Shown piece after piece: positions 54,157 through 64,000 of a DNA stretch of 64,000 nt. The position numbers were made by a program, and so were the translations under genes. The stretch covers positions 59,910 to 123,909 of the forward strand of contig JAJEGJ010000001.1 of the NCBI GenBank assembly GCA_022819905.1, read 5' to 3'. The number at the start of each line of letters is the position of its first letter. Position 1 is the first letter of the stretch. The notes beneath the pieces are model-generated. The model ran no database searches and had not been told where the DNA came from. It was given only the letters and a program-made list of their open reading frames with translations. The stretch comes from Alphaproteobacteria bacterium (lineage in GTDB: Bacteria; Pseudomonadota; Alphaproteobacteria; TMED109).

Positions 54157-55044
54157 TCAAGAGCCCGCCAGCAGGCGGTCGAGCGGCATCAGCAGGAACA
54201 ACAGGAACAGGTAGGCAATCGAATACCAGAACATCCGCATTTCGCTGCCTGCCCGGCGTCGGCAGATCATGAGGGCGTGCCACAACAGTCCCGCCCCCAG
54301 CAGGCAGGCGCCGACACCGTAGACGGCGCCGAGCTCGCCGAGGCCATATGGCAGCGTCGTGACCGCCACGGTGGCCGCGCTGTAGACCAGGATGCCCCGC
54401 CGCGTCGCGGCGCCGCCGCGCGTTACCGGCAGCATGGGCACGCCGGCGCGCGCGTAGTCGTCGGCGCGAACGAGTGCCAACGCCCAGAAATGGGCCGGTG
54501 TCCAGAGGAAGATGACGGCAAACAGGATCACCGGCAGCGGCGCCAGCCCGCCGGTGGCGGCGACCCAGCCGATCACGGGCGGCAGCGCGCCCGCGGCGCC
54601 GCCGATCACGATGTTCTGTGCGGTCGAGCGCTTGAGCCAGCAGGTGTAGACGAAGACGTAGAAGAGGCTGCTGGCCAGCAGCACCGCCGCGGCGGCCCAG
54701 TTGGCCGCGAGGCCCATCAGCAGGACCCCGAATATCGACAGCGTCACGCCGAAGGCCAGCGCCTCGGCGGCCGGGACCCGGCCCGCGGGTACCGGCCGCG
54801 TCTTCGTGCGCTCCATGACCGCGTCGATATCGCGGTCGAACCACATGTTGATGGCGCCGGCCCCACCCGCCCCAAGTGCCAGGGCGAGCAGCGCCGCGAC
54901 CGCCAGAACCGGATGAAGCGTGGCCGGTGCCAGTGCCATCCCCACGATGCCGGTGAAGACCACCAGCGACATCACGCGCGGCTTGGCGAGCGCGAAGAAG
55001 TCGCTGAGGTCGCCGCCCGCCCGGTAGGCGACCGGGCGGGACAT
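54157..55044 (-). CDS. ctaB: Protoheme IX farnesyltransferase (heme O synthase)
   Basis: The 295-residue UbiA-family enzyme attaches farnesyl to heme B. About eight helices are present. AINMWFDRDIDAVMERTKTRP at about 75-95 contains the Mg-pyrophosphate N-x3-D-x3-D motif, and the second aspartate-rich segment is PAHFWALALVRADDYARAG. ATG codons further upstream (55053 and beyond) are possible; 55044 is the one that fits family length. It makes heme O for CtaA, completing heme A synthesis in this operon. Confidence 0.95.
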   Translation of the reverse strand: MSRPVAYRAGGDLSDFFALAKPRVMSLVVFTGIVGMALAPATLHPVLAVAALLALALGAGGAGAINMWFDRDIDAVMERTKTRPVPAGRVPAAEALAFGVTLSIFGVLLMGLAANWAAAAVLLASSLFYVFVYTCWLKRSTAQNIVIGGAAGALPPVIGWVAATGGLAPLPVILFAVIFLWTPAHFWALALVRADDYARAGVPMLPVTRGGAATRRGILVYSAATVAVTTLPYGLGELGAVYGVGACLLGAGLLWHALMICRRRAGSEMRMFWYSIAYLFLLFLLMPLDRLLAGS

Positions 55045-55064
55045 GTCCGGCACCGGTCGGGGTC

Positions 55065-56681
<1,617 letters not shown>

Positions 56682-57530
56682 CTAGTGGGCGGTCTGCGTA
56701 AGCAGCACGGGTTCGCCCGGAGGCGAATCGTGCGCGAACTCGACTTGCGCCTCGGCAACCCAGGCATCGAATGCCTCCTGCGAGACGACATGGACCTCGA
56801 TGGGCATCCGGCCGTGGAAGTCCCCGCACAGCTCCGAGCACTGGCCGTAGTAGATGCCTTCCCGCTCGGCGCGGAACCAGGTCTCGTTGAGGCGGCCGGG
56901 TACGCCGTCCACTTTCACACCCAGCGCAGGAACTGTCCAGGCGTGCAGCACGTCGGCGGCGGTGACCAGGACCCGGACCGTCGTGTCGACCGGGACGACG
57001 ACCGGGAGATCGGTGGACAGCAGGCGCGCGAACGGCCGCGGCTCTTCGAACTCGTCAGCGCTGTCCACAACGAACGCATCGAAATAGAAGTCGCCGTGGT
57101 CGGGATACTCGTACCCCCAGTACCACTGATAGCCGGTCGCCTTGATGGTCATGTCCGCCGGCGGAATCACGTCGGCCGCATACAGGATCCGGAACGAGGG
57201 GACGGCAACGATGACCAGGATGATCGCCGGGATCGCCGTCCACAGGACTTCGAGCACCGTGTTGTGCGTCCGGGTGCCCGGCGTCGGGTTGGCCGACGCG
57301 TTGTAGCGGACCATCACCCAGACCAGCAGGGCCAGCACGAACAGGGAAATCGCGAAAATCAGCCAGAGCAGCCAGTCGTGGAAGCGTCGCAGCTCGCTCA
57401 TCATTTCCGAGCCGGCAGCCTGAAAATTGAGGCCCCAATCCACGGGTTGGCCTACGACCTCAGCTGCCATGGCGCCGGTCGCGACGCACGCGAGGGCGAG
57501 CACGGCTCCTGCCAGTTTGCCAATGTGCAT
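56682..57530 (-). CDS. ctaC: Cytochrome c oxidase subunit II
   Basis: The 282-residue subunit has a signal peptide, two helices and a periplasmic CuA domain. CSELCGDFHGRMPI near residue 230 carries the CuA cysteines and methionine, with the histidine in VLHAW about 30 residues earlier. QWYWGYEYPD is the electron entry tryptophan region. The ATG at 57530 with AAGGGG upstream is preferred to a TTG at 57536. It is the first gene of a minus-strand run that continues through the cta cluster and probably to 45755. Confidence 0.96.
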   Translation of the reverse strand: MHIGKLAGAVLALACVATGAMAAEVVGQPVDWGLNFQAAGSEMMSELRRFHDWLLWLIFAISLFVLALLVWVMVRYNASANPTPGTRTHNTVLEVLWTAIPAIILVIVAVPSFRILYAADVIPPADMTIKATGYQWYWGYEYPDHGDFYFDAFVVDSADEFEEPRPFARLLSTDLPVVVPVDTTVRVLVTAADVLHAWTVPALGVKVDGVPGRLNETWFRAEREGIYYGQCSELCGDFHGRMPIEVHVVSQEAFDAWVAEAQVEFAHDSPPGEPVLLTQTAH

Positions 57531-57712
57531 CCGCAATCCCCTTCGGCCTTCCGGCCTGTCCCAGCACGGGTTGAAGCGGGAAGTCTAGCCGTCGTTGAAC
57601 ACGGCGCAACGCATGCGGCGCGGGCCGTGCCGCGGGTCGCGGTACGGCGGCTTGGACCGGCGGGTCCGGTGGCCCGTTCGGCCCGGAATCAGCCTCGGCC
57701 GGGCATGCTGCG

Positions 57713-58849
57713 TTACCGGCCGAGGCCCGGGCGGGTCGCCGCAAACGTGTCCGGGGCCAGCCCCTCGGCCGCCAGTTCCGTCGGCCAGGATGCGCCGGTG
57801 ATCAGCGCGGCGCCGGCGGCCGCGGCCGCCGGCGACGTCATGATCCCGTACCCGCCCTGTCCGGCCACCCAGTAGAAACCCGACTGCTCCGGGTCCTCGC
57901 CGATGACCAGCGTCCGGTCGGCCACGAAGCTCCGCAGCCCGGCCCAGCGGTTCTGGATGCGATCGACCGTCAGCGTGGTCGCCAGCTTGATCCGTTCGGC
58001 CACGATCGCGACGTCCAGCTCCTCCGGCTGGGCGTCGCAGGGCGGCGAGTCCGTCTCGTCGGCCGGGCTCGCCAGGATCCGTCCGGCGTCCGGCCGAAAA
58101 TAGAACTGCTCTTCGACGTCCAGCGTCACGGGCCAGTCGCCGACCTCGACGCTCGACGGGGCGGCAAACACGATGGCGGTGCGCCGCTTGGGCATGAGCC
58201 CGATCGGCCGGCACCCCGCCAGGCGCCCGATCTCGTCGCACCAGGCGCCGGCCGCGTTGACCACCACGGGCGCCCGGAATCGTCCCTGCGGGGTGTCGAC
58301 CTGCCAGAGGCCGTCGTGCCGCTCGATCGCGCGCACCTCGGCGTTGCAGATGGTTTCGCCGCCGTGGGCGCGCAGCGCCCGCAGCCAGCCCTGGTGAATG
58401 CGGTCCACGTCCATTTCGCGGCCTGCAGGCTCGAAATAGGCGTGCGCCACGTAGCCGGGCCGGAGGACCGGCACCCGCTCGGCCGCCTCGTCCGGGGTCA
58501 CCTTGACGATCGACGGGTCGAGTGAACGGGCGGTTTGGAATTCCCGGTCGAAGGCTTCCGCCTGGTCCGCCCTGGCAATGAACAGCGCACCGCCCGAGCC
58601 GAACAGCAGCGGCGCCTCGAAATGCTCTTCGGGCTGTTCGAAGAATGTCCGGCTGGCGCGCGTGAGCGCCCGGATCGATGGGTTGCCGTAGCTCTCGGTG
58701 AGGAATGCCGCGGACCGGCTGGTCGTGTGGTAGCCGGGCATGGGCTCGCGCTCCAGCACGACCACCTGACCATGGGGGGCGAGGCGCGCGGCGACCGACG
58801 CGCCGGCGATGCCGGCCCCGATTACCAGTACATCCATCGACCGTGACAT
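57713..58849 (-). CDS. FAD-dependent oxidoreductase, DAO/glycine oxidase family
   Basis: A 378-residue flavoprotein. VLVIGAGIAGASVAARLA at about 7-24 is the FAD site. YHTTSRSAAFLTESYGN, then ACGAWC-like NAAGAWCDEIGRLAG and the C-terminal GQGGYGIMTSPAAA, are family blocks. Relatives oxidise amino or hydroxy acids such as D-amino acids or hydroxyglutarate. The start at 58849 has GGAGAAA just upstream. It is divergent from the second TRAP binding protein (205 bp apart), which might import its substrate. It is not part of the cta operon (182 bp gap). Confidence 0.86.
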   Translation of the reverse strand: MSRSMDVLVIGAGIAGASVAARLAPHGQVVVLEREPMPGYHTTSRSAAFLTESYGNPSIRALTRASRTFFEQPEEHFEAPLLFGSGGALFIARADQAEAFDREFQTARSLDPSIVKVTPDEAAERVPVLRPGYVAHAYFEPAGREMDVDRIHQGWLRALRAHGGETICNAEVRAIERHDGLWQVDTPQGRFRAPVVVNAAGAWCDEIGRLAGCRPIGLMPKRRTAIVFAAPSSVEVGDWPVTLDVEEQFYFRPDAGRILASPADETDSPPCDAQPEELDVAIVAERIKLATTLTVDRIQNRWAGLRSFVADRTLVIGEDPEQSGFYWVAGQGGYGIMTSPAAAAAGAALITGASWPTELAAEGLAPDTFAATRPGLGR

Positions 58850-59054
58850 CCGATTTCTCCTGCCGTGCCTTGCTGCTGCGGCCGCATGGGTTTCCTGCGG
58901 CCACCGGTACCCGATTTAGCGGCCAACGGCCCGCGCCACCACCTGCTGATGGCAGCCATGCAGTTTGCGCGCCCCTGCACCATGCGGCAGTATCCGGGGG
59001 GGCGGTAAGCCGGGGAACGTCCACGGCAGGCCCGGTACCAGGGAAGCTCACGCC

Positions 59055-60185
59055 ATGAATAAGATTCTGCTCGTGGTCGTACTCGTAATCGGCTTGGTTG
59101 TCGGATATTTAGGCGCAGGTGTCATGTCGCAGGACGGCCCGCAGCAGGCCGGGGATGCGACCACCACGGCGGCAACGGACGCCGGTGACGCGACGGACCC
59201 GGGAGCGACCGGCGCGACCACGGTGCGGTGGAAGATGCCCAGCACCTTCCCTGGCAACCTCGTCATCCTCGGAAGCGGCGGCAAGGAATTCGTCGAGCGC
59301 ATGGAGGAAGTGTCCGGCGGCACCATCAACATCCAGTTCTTCGAGCCCGGCGCCCTCGTTCCGGCCCTCGAGATCTTCGACGCCGTGTCCACCGGGGCGG
59401 TGGATGCGGGCTGGTCCACGCCCGGTTACTGGGCCGGCAAGATTCCGGCCCTGCAGTTCTTCACGGCGATTCCGTTCGGCCCGCTGCCGGGCGAGGCGAT
59501 GGCCTGGCTGCGCTACGGCGGCGGCAACGAGCTGTTCACCGAGCTGTACGCCGGGCACAACATCCATCCCGTCCACTGCATGATGATCTCCCCCGAGGCC
59601 TCCGGCTGGTTCCGGAACCCCATCGAGAGCGTGGACGATCTGCAGGGCCTGAAGATGCGCTTCTTCGGGCTGGGCGCCAAGGTGATGGAAAAGGTCGGCG
59701 TGTCAACCCAGCTGCTGGCCGGCGGCGACATCTATCCGGCGCTCGACCTCGGCACGATCGACGCCACCGAGTTCGCGCAGCCGGTCATCGACTTCGACCT
59801 CGGCTTCTACCAGGTCGCCAAGCACTACTACCTGCCCGGCTGGCACCAGCCGACGAGCTTCTCCGAGTTCATCGTCAACATGGACCAGTGGCAGACCCTG
59901 AGCGTGGCGCAGCAGGCACAGGTCGAGACGACCTGCGCGGAGAGCATCCTGAAGTCGTACGGACTGGCGGAGTCCCTGCAGCCGGATGCGCTGGTGCAGC
60001 TCGAGGAGCGCGGCGTGACCGTGCATCAGTGGGAGCCGGAGTTCCTCGCGGTCTTCGAGAACGCCTGGAACGAGGTGGTCGAGGAAGAGGCCGCCAAGGA
60101 TGCGGACTTCGCGCGGGTATGGGCCTCGCTGTCCGAGTTCCGCGAGAAGTACAAGACGTGGGGTGATCGGGGTTACCTGCCCTAG
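59055..60185 (+). CDS. TRAP transporter solute-binding protein, second copy
   Basis: A 376-residue paralogue of the protein at 8371-9489. It has the same anchor-like N-terminus (about residues 4-25) and a Thr/Ala-rich linker. FFEPGALVP, DAGWSTPGYWAGK, PEASGWFR and the LKMRFFGLGAKVMEKVGVSTQ block are shared almost letter by letter. The arginine of the ligand site is present. No DctQM membrane subunits are adjacent in either case. Its ligand could differ, since the flanking genes differ. It is preceded by a divergent FAD oxidoreductase. Confidence 0.9.
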   Translation: MNKILLVVVLVIGLVVGYLGAGVMSQDGPQQAGDATTTAATDAGDATDPGATGATTVRWKMPSTFPGNLVILGSGGKEFVERMEEVSGGTINIQFFEPGALVPALEIFDAVSTGAVDAGWSTPGYWAGKIPALQFFTAIPFGPLPGEAMAWLRYGGGNELFTELYAGHNIHPVHCMMISPEASGWFRNPIESVDDLQGLKMRFFGLGAKVMEKVGVSTQLLAGGDIYPALDLGTIDATEFAQPVIDFDLGFYQVAKHYYLPGWHQPTSFSEFIVNMDQWQTLSVAQQAQVETTCAESILKSYGLAESLQPDALVQLEERGVTVHQWEPEFLAVFENAWNEVVEEEAAKDADFARVWASLSEFREKYKTWGDRGYLP

Positions 60186-60206
60186 CAGCGCGACGTCCGG
60201 CCGGCG

Positions 60207-60431
60207 ATGAACCGCGCGCCGGGTCTGGGGCCGGCAACCGCGAACGTCGACCGGATATCGGAGCGCATCGAGGCCGGCCTTGACCAGATCGAGACCGGCC
60301 TCGACCGGGCGCGCGCCGCCGCCGAAGCCCGGACCGCCGCTGACGCGCGGCGCGAGCGCGGGCTGGCGCGCCTTAACGCGGCGCTTGACCAGCTGAACGA
60401 GCTGCTGGGTGGATCCGATGGCAAGGCTTGA
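60207..60431 (+). CDS. Small coiled-coil protein upstream of zapA (DUF4164-like)
   Basis: A 74-residue hydrophilic, strongly helical protein with heptads through DRISERIEAGLDQI, then LDRARAAAEART and LARLNAALDQLNELL. It overlaps zapA by 14 bp. Small coiled-coil DUF4164 proteins stand at this place in alphaproteobacteria; sequence match is not assured for such a simple composition. A structural role near the Z-ring is possible. Confidence 0.68.
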   Translation: MNRAPGLGPATANVDRISERIEAGLDQIETGLDRARAAAEARTAADARRERGLARLNAALDQLNELLGGSDGKA

Positions 60432-60690
60432 GGTCACGGTCGGCAACCGCCCCTACCACATCTCGTGCGCGCCGGAGGAGATGGAGCGCGTGCGGGCGCT
60501 GGCCGCGGAAATCGATCGCCAGATGGCCGTGTTCCAGCAGCAGAATCCGGGTGCCGGGCAGAGCCAGCTGATCCTGATGGCGGCGCTGACCGTGCTGGAC
60601 GACGCCCGGACCGCCGCGGAGACCGCGATGGCGCGGCTGGTCGCCTTCGAGGAACGCGTCGCCGCCCTCCAGGCCAAGGTCCTGCCCTGA
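60418..60690 (+). CDS. zapA: Cell division protein ZapA
   Basis: The 90-residue protein binds FtsZ and stabilises the Z-ring. ARLEVTVGNRPYHISCAPEE is the N-terminal beta-rich head, RVRALAAEIDRQMAVF the first helix, and the long C-terminal helix has LILMAALTVLDDARTA. The ATG at 60418 is chosen because the head domain follows directly; an ATG three codons upstream is possible. It is followed by the possible 6S RNA and fau, a known genomic order. Confidence 0.9.
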   Translation: MARLEVTVGNRPYHISCAPEEMERVRALAAEIDRQMAVFQQQNPGAGQSQLILMAALTVLDDARTAAETAMARLVAFEERVAALQAKVLP

Positions 60691-60699
60691 GCCCGCGGA

Positions 60700-60885
60700 A
60701 CCGCCCGACGGGCCCCGGAGGCCCTGCGCTCCCACGTTTGCTAGATTCCCGGTCGGGATGGTTGCTGCCCGATTCGCGCTGCACGAACAACCCTTGGGCC
60801 TCAATTACCACCGGGGAGCTGTCCCTGTCCGGGCCGTGGTCCGGTTAAACGGCGCCCACCTGAGCATTTTGCGCCACAGTGGTTT
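60700..60885 (+). ncRNA. ssrS: Candidate 6S RNA between zapA and fau
   Basis: In proteobacteria the 6S RNA gene lies between zapA and fau. This 240-bp gap has that context. A GGCCCTGCG stretch near 60719-60728 and a CCCACCTGAG stretch at 60855-60864 resemble segments I recall from alphaproteobacterial 6S RNAs. The interval also holds several small stems, for example TCGGG/CCCGA around 60753-60772. Ends are not defined and I could not fold the whole molecule. Without an alignment this is a context-based call. Confidence 0.4.
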
Positions 60886-60930
60886 CCGTTGCGAACGGTC
60901 GGCGCGGCACCTCCCACCCAGCCTGAGCCG

Positions 60931-61527
60931 ATGACCGGTGAACTGGCCGAGGCGAAGCGGGCACTCCGGCGGGAGTTCCGGGCCCGCCGGCGCCGAGAGC
61001 AGGCGACGCGGCCTGACGGCGCGCATGCGCTGGCGCGGCGGGTCCTCCAGGAGGTTTCGGTCCCGCCCGGCAGCGTGGTGGCCGGATACTGGCCCGACGA
61101 CGGCGAGATCGATCCCCGTCCGCTGATGGCGGCGCTCGCCGAGCGCGGTGTGGGGCTGGCGCTCCCGGCCGTGGTCGAGCGCGCCGCTGCGCCGGTGTAC
61201 CGCGCCTGGCAGCCCGGCGAGCCGCTCCGGCCCGACCGGGTCGGTATCCTCGCGCCGGAGGCAACGGCGCCGACCGTCGCCCCCGATCTCGTGCTGTGCC
61301 CGCTGGTGGCGTTCGACGCGGGCGGCCGCCGGCTGGGTCGCGGCGGCGGGTACATCGACCGCGCGCTGGCGGCCCTCGGTCCGGGAATACGGGTGGTCGG
61401 CCTGGCCTGGGAGCAGCAACGCGCAAGCCGAGTCCCGACGGCGGCGCACGACCGGACCCTGGACATGGTAGTAACGGAGTGCCGGGTATACCGGCGGGAC
61501 CACGCGGTGGACGTAGCAGGACCGTGA
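60931..61527 (+). CDS. 5-formyltetrahydrofolate cyclo-ligase
   Basis: The 198-residue enzyme (fau, ygfA) makes 5,10-methenyl-THF from 5-formyl-THF with ATP. ALRREFRARR is the N-terminal block, LVLCPLVAFDAGGRRLGRGGGYIDRAL near residue 125 contains the glycine-rich GRGGGYIDR, and the end has PTAAHDRTLDMVVTE. The ATG at 60931 removes a non-conserved stretch of the open frame. It overlaps the next gene by a GTGA. Confidence 0.93.
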   Translation: MTGELAEAKRALRREFRARRRREQATRPDGAHALARRVLQEVSVPPGSVVAGYWPDDGEIDPRPLMAALAERGVGLALPAVVERAAAPVYRAWQPGEPLRPDRVGILAPEATAPTVAPDLVLCPLVAFDAGGRRLGRGGGYIDRALAALGPGIRVVGLAWEQQRASRVPTAAHDRTLDMVVTECRVYRRDHAVDVAGP

Positions 61528-62339
61528 GATTCCTTTTCTGTGGCGACGTGGTGGGCGCGACCGGGATCCGGGCGCTGCGCGGGTACCTCCCGGACCTCAA
61601 GCGGGACCTGCAGCTCGATTTCACGGTCGCCAACGGCGAGAACGCGCTCGACGGCTACGGACCGTCGCCGGACACCTGCGAGCAGCTCTTCAGCGCTGGG
61701 ATCGACGTGGTGACGTCGGGCAATCACATCTGGGACAACGCCGGCATCATTCCGTTTGCAGCGCGCGAGCCCCGACTGCTCCGGCCGCACAACTACCCGG
61801 GGGCAGTGCCCGGGACCGGCGTCGGCGTGTACCCCGCGGCCACCGGCGGACGCGTCTGCGTGATCAACCTCATGGCGCGCACCTTCATGGAGCCCCTCGA
61901 CGATCCCTTCGCCATGGCCGATGCCCTGCTGCAGGAGCATCGCCTCGGGGAGACCGTGGACGCCCTGCTGATCGACCTCCACGGCGAAACCACGTCGGAG
62001 AAGATGGCGTTCGCACAGGCCTTTGACGGCCTTGCCAGCCTGGTGGTCGGCACGCATACCCATGTGCCGACCGCGGACACGCGGATCCTCCGCGGCGGCA
62101 CCGCGTTTCAGGCGGATGCCGGGATGTGCGGCGACTACGAGTCGGTCATCGGCTACCAGGCCGAGCCGTGGATCGCCCGGTTCCGGACCAAGATGCGCAC
62201 GGGCCGGATCCGGGCGGCCACCGGCGAGGCCTCGCTGTCCGGCGTGTTCGTCGAAACCGCCGACGGCACGGGGCTCGCCGTGCGGGCCGAACCGGTGCGG
62301 GTCGGCGGCCACCTGCCCGAGGCGCGGCCGCGGCTCTGA
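61524..62339 (+). CDS. YmdB-type metallophosphoesterase (TIGR00282 family)
   Basis: The 271-residue protein has the calcineurin-like metal site: FCGDVVG at 5-11, NGEN, GNHIWDN, DLHGE and GTHTHVPTAD. This set is diagnostic of the TIGR00282/YmdB family, which hydrolyses cyclic nucleotides or related phosphodiesters in the cytoplasm. The GTG at 61524 overlaps the fau stop, so the genes are coupled. In alphaproteobacteria this order after fau is common. Confidence 0.93.
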   Translation: MRFLFCGDVVGATGIRALRGYLPDLKRDLQLDFTVANGENALDGYGPSPDTCEQLFSAGIDVVTSGNHIWDNAGIIPFAAREPRLLRPHNYPGAVPGTGVGVYPAATGGRVCVINLMARTFMEPLDDPFAMADALLQEHRLGETVDALLIDLHGETTSEKMAFAQAFDGLASLVVGTHTHVPTADTRILRGGTAFQADAGMCGDYESVIGYQAEPWIARFRTKMRTGRIRAATGEASLSGVFVETADGTGLAVRAEPVRVGGHLPEARPRL

Positions 62340-62342
62340 CCG

Positions 62343-63908
62343 TCAGAGCCGGACGTGCGACGTTCGCGCGATCCGGCCGACCACCGGCATCACGAGCAGG
62401 GCCATCCCGAGCAGACAGGCATTGCCGATCAGCACGTCGTTGAACGCCATGATGAGGGCTTCGCGCTGGGCGATCTGGGTCAGGTAACCCACCGCGTCGG
62501 CATGCACCTCGGGTGAGACGCTTCCGGCGAGCAGGCCTGACACCAGGCCTAGGATCTGCCACCCGCCGCCGGGCGGCAGCGCCATCGATTCGGCGATCCG
62601 CGCGTAATGCAGGTCCGCGCGCGCGACCAGCAGCGTGTTGGCGATGGCGAGGCCGACCGCCGCGCCGAGGCGCATGATGAGGTTGAAGAGCGCGCTTCCG
62701 TGCTTGACTTCCGAGACGGGCAGCGAGCTCATCGAGAGATCCAGCATCGTGAAGTAGGCCAGGGGGGCGCCCATCCCCCGCAGCACCTGCGGCAGCGCCC
62801 ATTCGGCGAACCCGCTGTCGATCGTGAGACCGGCGTGCAGGATGGTGCCGGCCGCGAGCAGCCCGAAGCCCAGGGCCGCGGTCCAGCCGAGGCCGATGTA
62901 GCGGACCAGGTGCCCGGCGAACACGCCGGACAGCACCATCGAGACGCCGAGGACGGCCGTGATGCTGCCGATGGTGGCGGTGTCGAAGCCCCGGACCTGC
63001 CCGAGGTACAGCGGCAGCAGGTAGATCGGGACGTACAGCCCGCCCCCGAACACGCCGATGAGGAGCACGCCGACCAGGAAATGGGAGCGCCGGAACGTGC
63101 CGAAGCGGACCAGGGGTTCGCGCGCGGTGAACTCGCGGACGAGAAACGCCACCAGCGTGATCCCGGCCACCACCGTGCAGCCCAGGATCAGGGCGGATTC
63201 GAACCAGTCGCGGCGCTGGCCCTCCTGCAGCACGAAGAGGGTCGACCCGAGCAGGAGGAACGCGAGGACGATCCCGGCGAAGTCGGTCTGCCTGATCAGG
63301 CGCACGTCCGGCCGATCGAAGTCCACCAGGAGCCCGACCACGACCACGACCACCACGCCGATGGGCACGTTGACGAGGAACAGCCATTCCCACGACAGGA
63401 CCTCGGTGATCCAGCCGCCCACCACCGGCCCGATGGCCACCGCGCTGGTGCCGAGCATCCCGAAGATCATGGCGAACGTGACCTGCAGGCGGCGCGGGAT
63501 GGCGGTGTAGAGGCTGGCCACCACCATCGGCATCATCCCGCCGCCGAAGAACCCCTGGGTCGCCCGAAAGGCGATCATCGACGGCACGTCCCAGGCCTGC
63601 GCGCAGCCCACGCTGGCCAGCGTGAACCCGCCGGCGCAGATCGTGAAGAAGATGCGGGTCGAACAGATCTGGCTGAAGCGCGCCGACAGCGGAATCATGA
63701 TCACTTCGGCGATCAGGGCGGCGGTCAGCACCCAGCTCACTTCGTCCGGGGCGGCGCCCAGCGCCGCCTGGATCTCCTTGAACGACGAGCCGACGATCTG
63801 CACCGACAGTACCGCCATGAACATGCCGGCGATCATCGCGATGAACGCCACGAAGCGGCGTACGTTGATCGTCTCGGGCGGGCTGGCCGCCACCGTTACG
63901 TCAGCCAT
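62343..63908 (-). CDS. DHA2-type drug efflux transporter (MFS, EmrB/QacA)
   Basis: The 521-residue protein has 14 hydrophobic helices. VSWVLTAALIAEVIMIPLSA is the DHA2 motif region, WRW-like SWEWLFLVNVPIGVVVVVV lies after helix 5, and FRATQGFFGGGMMPMV fits the group. It exports hydrophobic compounds with protons. Most such pumps work with a periplasmic adaptor (EmrA) encoded upstream. The first 92 bases to the right edge could hold the end of such a gene, but only a few codons are visible. It converges with the YmdB-like gene with 3 bp between. Confidence 0.9.
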   Translation of the reverse strand: MADVTVAASPPETINVRRFVAFIAMIAGMFMAVLSVQIVGSSFKEIQAALGAAPDEVSWVLTAALIAEVIMIPLSARFSQICSTRIFFTICAGGFTLASVGCAQAWDVPSMIAFRATQGFFGGGMMPMVVASLYTAIPRRLQVTFAMIFGMLGTSAVAIGPVVGGWITEVLSWEWLFLVNVPIGVVVVVVVGLLVDFDRPDVRLIRQTDFAGIVLAFLLLGSTLFVLQEGQRRDWFESALILGCTVVAGITLVAFLVREFTAREPLVRFGTFRRSHFLVGVLLIGVFGGGLYVPIYLLPLYLGQVRGFDTATIGSITAVLGVSMVLSGVFAGHLVRYIGLGWTAALGFGLLAAGTILHAGLTIDSGFAEWALPQVLRGMGAPLAYFTMLDLSMSSLPVSEVKHGSALFNLIMRLGAAVGLAIANTLLVARADLHYARIAESMALPPGGGWQILGLVSGLLAGSVSPEVHADAVGYLTQIAQREALIMAFNDVLIGNACLLGMALLVMPVVGRIARTSHVRL

Positions 63909-64000
63909 GCGAGGTCCTGATCCGGAGGGGTGCCGCCCGCCCGGTGGCGCGCGGCGCCACGCGGTCCGGCAAGCCGCTCAGACCGCGAAGGCGCGGAGCC

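Noticed and set aside
63978..64000. Possible C-terminal codons of an upstream minus-strand gene ending LRAFAV-stop at the right edge
   Set aside because: Only seven codons are visible, so an adaptor (EmrA-like) gene cannot be supported.

Overview
The window is a GC-rich, densely packed stretch of bacterial chromosome with long operons and many 4-bp or GTGA stop/start overlaps. Gene content and order point to an alphaproteobacterium. The cytochrome aa3 oxidase cluster runs ctaC-ctaD-ctaB-small ORF-ctaG-ctaE-DUF983-surf1-ctaA. A small coiled-coil gene precedes zapA, which is followed by fau. There are also sdhCDAB, petABC, and NtrC/sigma-54-type nitrogen logic on a urea operon. This assignment is inferred from synteny and protein families, not from a marker gene. 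An aerobic, probably marine or host-associated life style is a further inference. It rests on the aerobic chain, TRAP-type binding proteins, urea scavenging and the sterol-type genes.

Layout. 1-4.0 kb (minus): truncated amidase and a two-gene molybdenum hydroxylase of the isoquinoline oxidoreductase type. 4.2-9.5 kb: AraC regulator, SDR, glyoxalase-fold protein, and a TRAP solute-binding protein joined to methylmalonate-semialdehyde dehydrogenase. 9.5-14.3 kb (minus): Ca2+/cation antiporter and sdhCDAB, with a decayed CoA-ester lyase just upstream. 14.3-20.6 kb: unknown gene plus thyX, an Mrp/ApbC ATPase, two poorly characterised genes, and the alpha subunit of ribonucleotide reductase without a neighbouring beta subunit. 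21.0-21.7 kb: VapC/Phd-type toxin-antitoxin pair with an AT-rich operator. 22.0-24.5 kb: petABC. 24.5-26.5 kb (minus): mtnP, FKBP isomerase, dienelactone hydrolase. 26.8-37.5 kb (plus): a sigma-54-like promoter followed by 12 genes, urtABCDE-ureDABCEFG, a complete route for urea uptake and hydrolysis. 37.5-43.3 kb: SDR, YqgE, an AAA/DUF4143 ATPase with a possibly leaderless promoter, NnrS, and an amidohydrolase. 43.5-45.5 kb (minus): a Rieske oxygenase and an ERG6-like sterol C-24 methyltransferase in one overlapping pair. 45.8-57.5 kb (minus): the aa3 oxidase and heme A synthesis cluster running into thrC, an M16 peptidase, an acetyltransferase and a SAF-domain dehydrogenase. 57.7-64 kb: FAD oxidoreductase, a second TRAP binding protein, a coiled-coil/zapA pair, a candidate 6S RNA, fau, a YmdB-like phosphodiesterase and a DHA2 efflux pump.

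How it works together. Succinate dehydrogenase, the bc1 complex and the aa3 oxidase form most of an aerobic electron transport chain within 50 kb. The urea block imports urea with an ABC transporter and hydrolyses it to ammonia with nickel urease, probably under nitrogen control. The most unusual element is the sterol-type pair at 43.5-45.5 kb. The methyltransferase carries the diagnostic motifs of eukaryotic ERG6/SMT, and the Rieske oxygenase resembles the DAF-36/Neverland, KshA and SdmA group. No squalene epoxidase or oxidosqualene cyclase lies in the window, so modification of host or dietary sterols is possible. No tRNA, rRNA, insertion sequence or CRISPR array was recognised.
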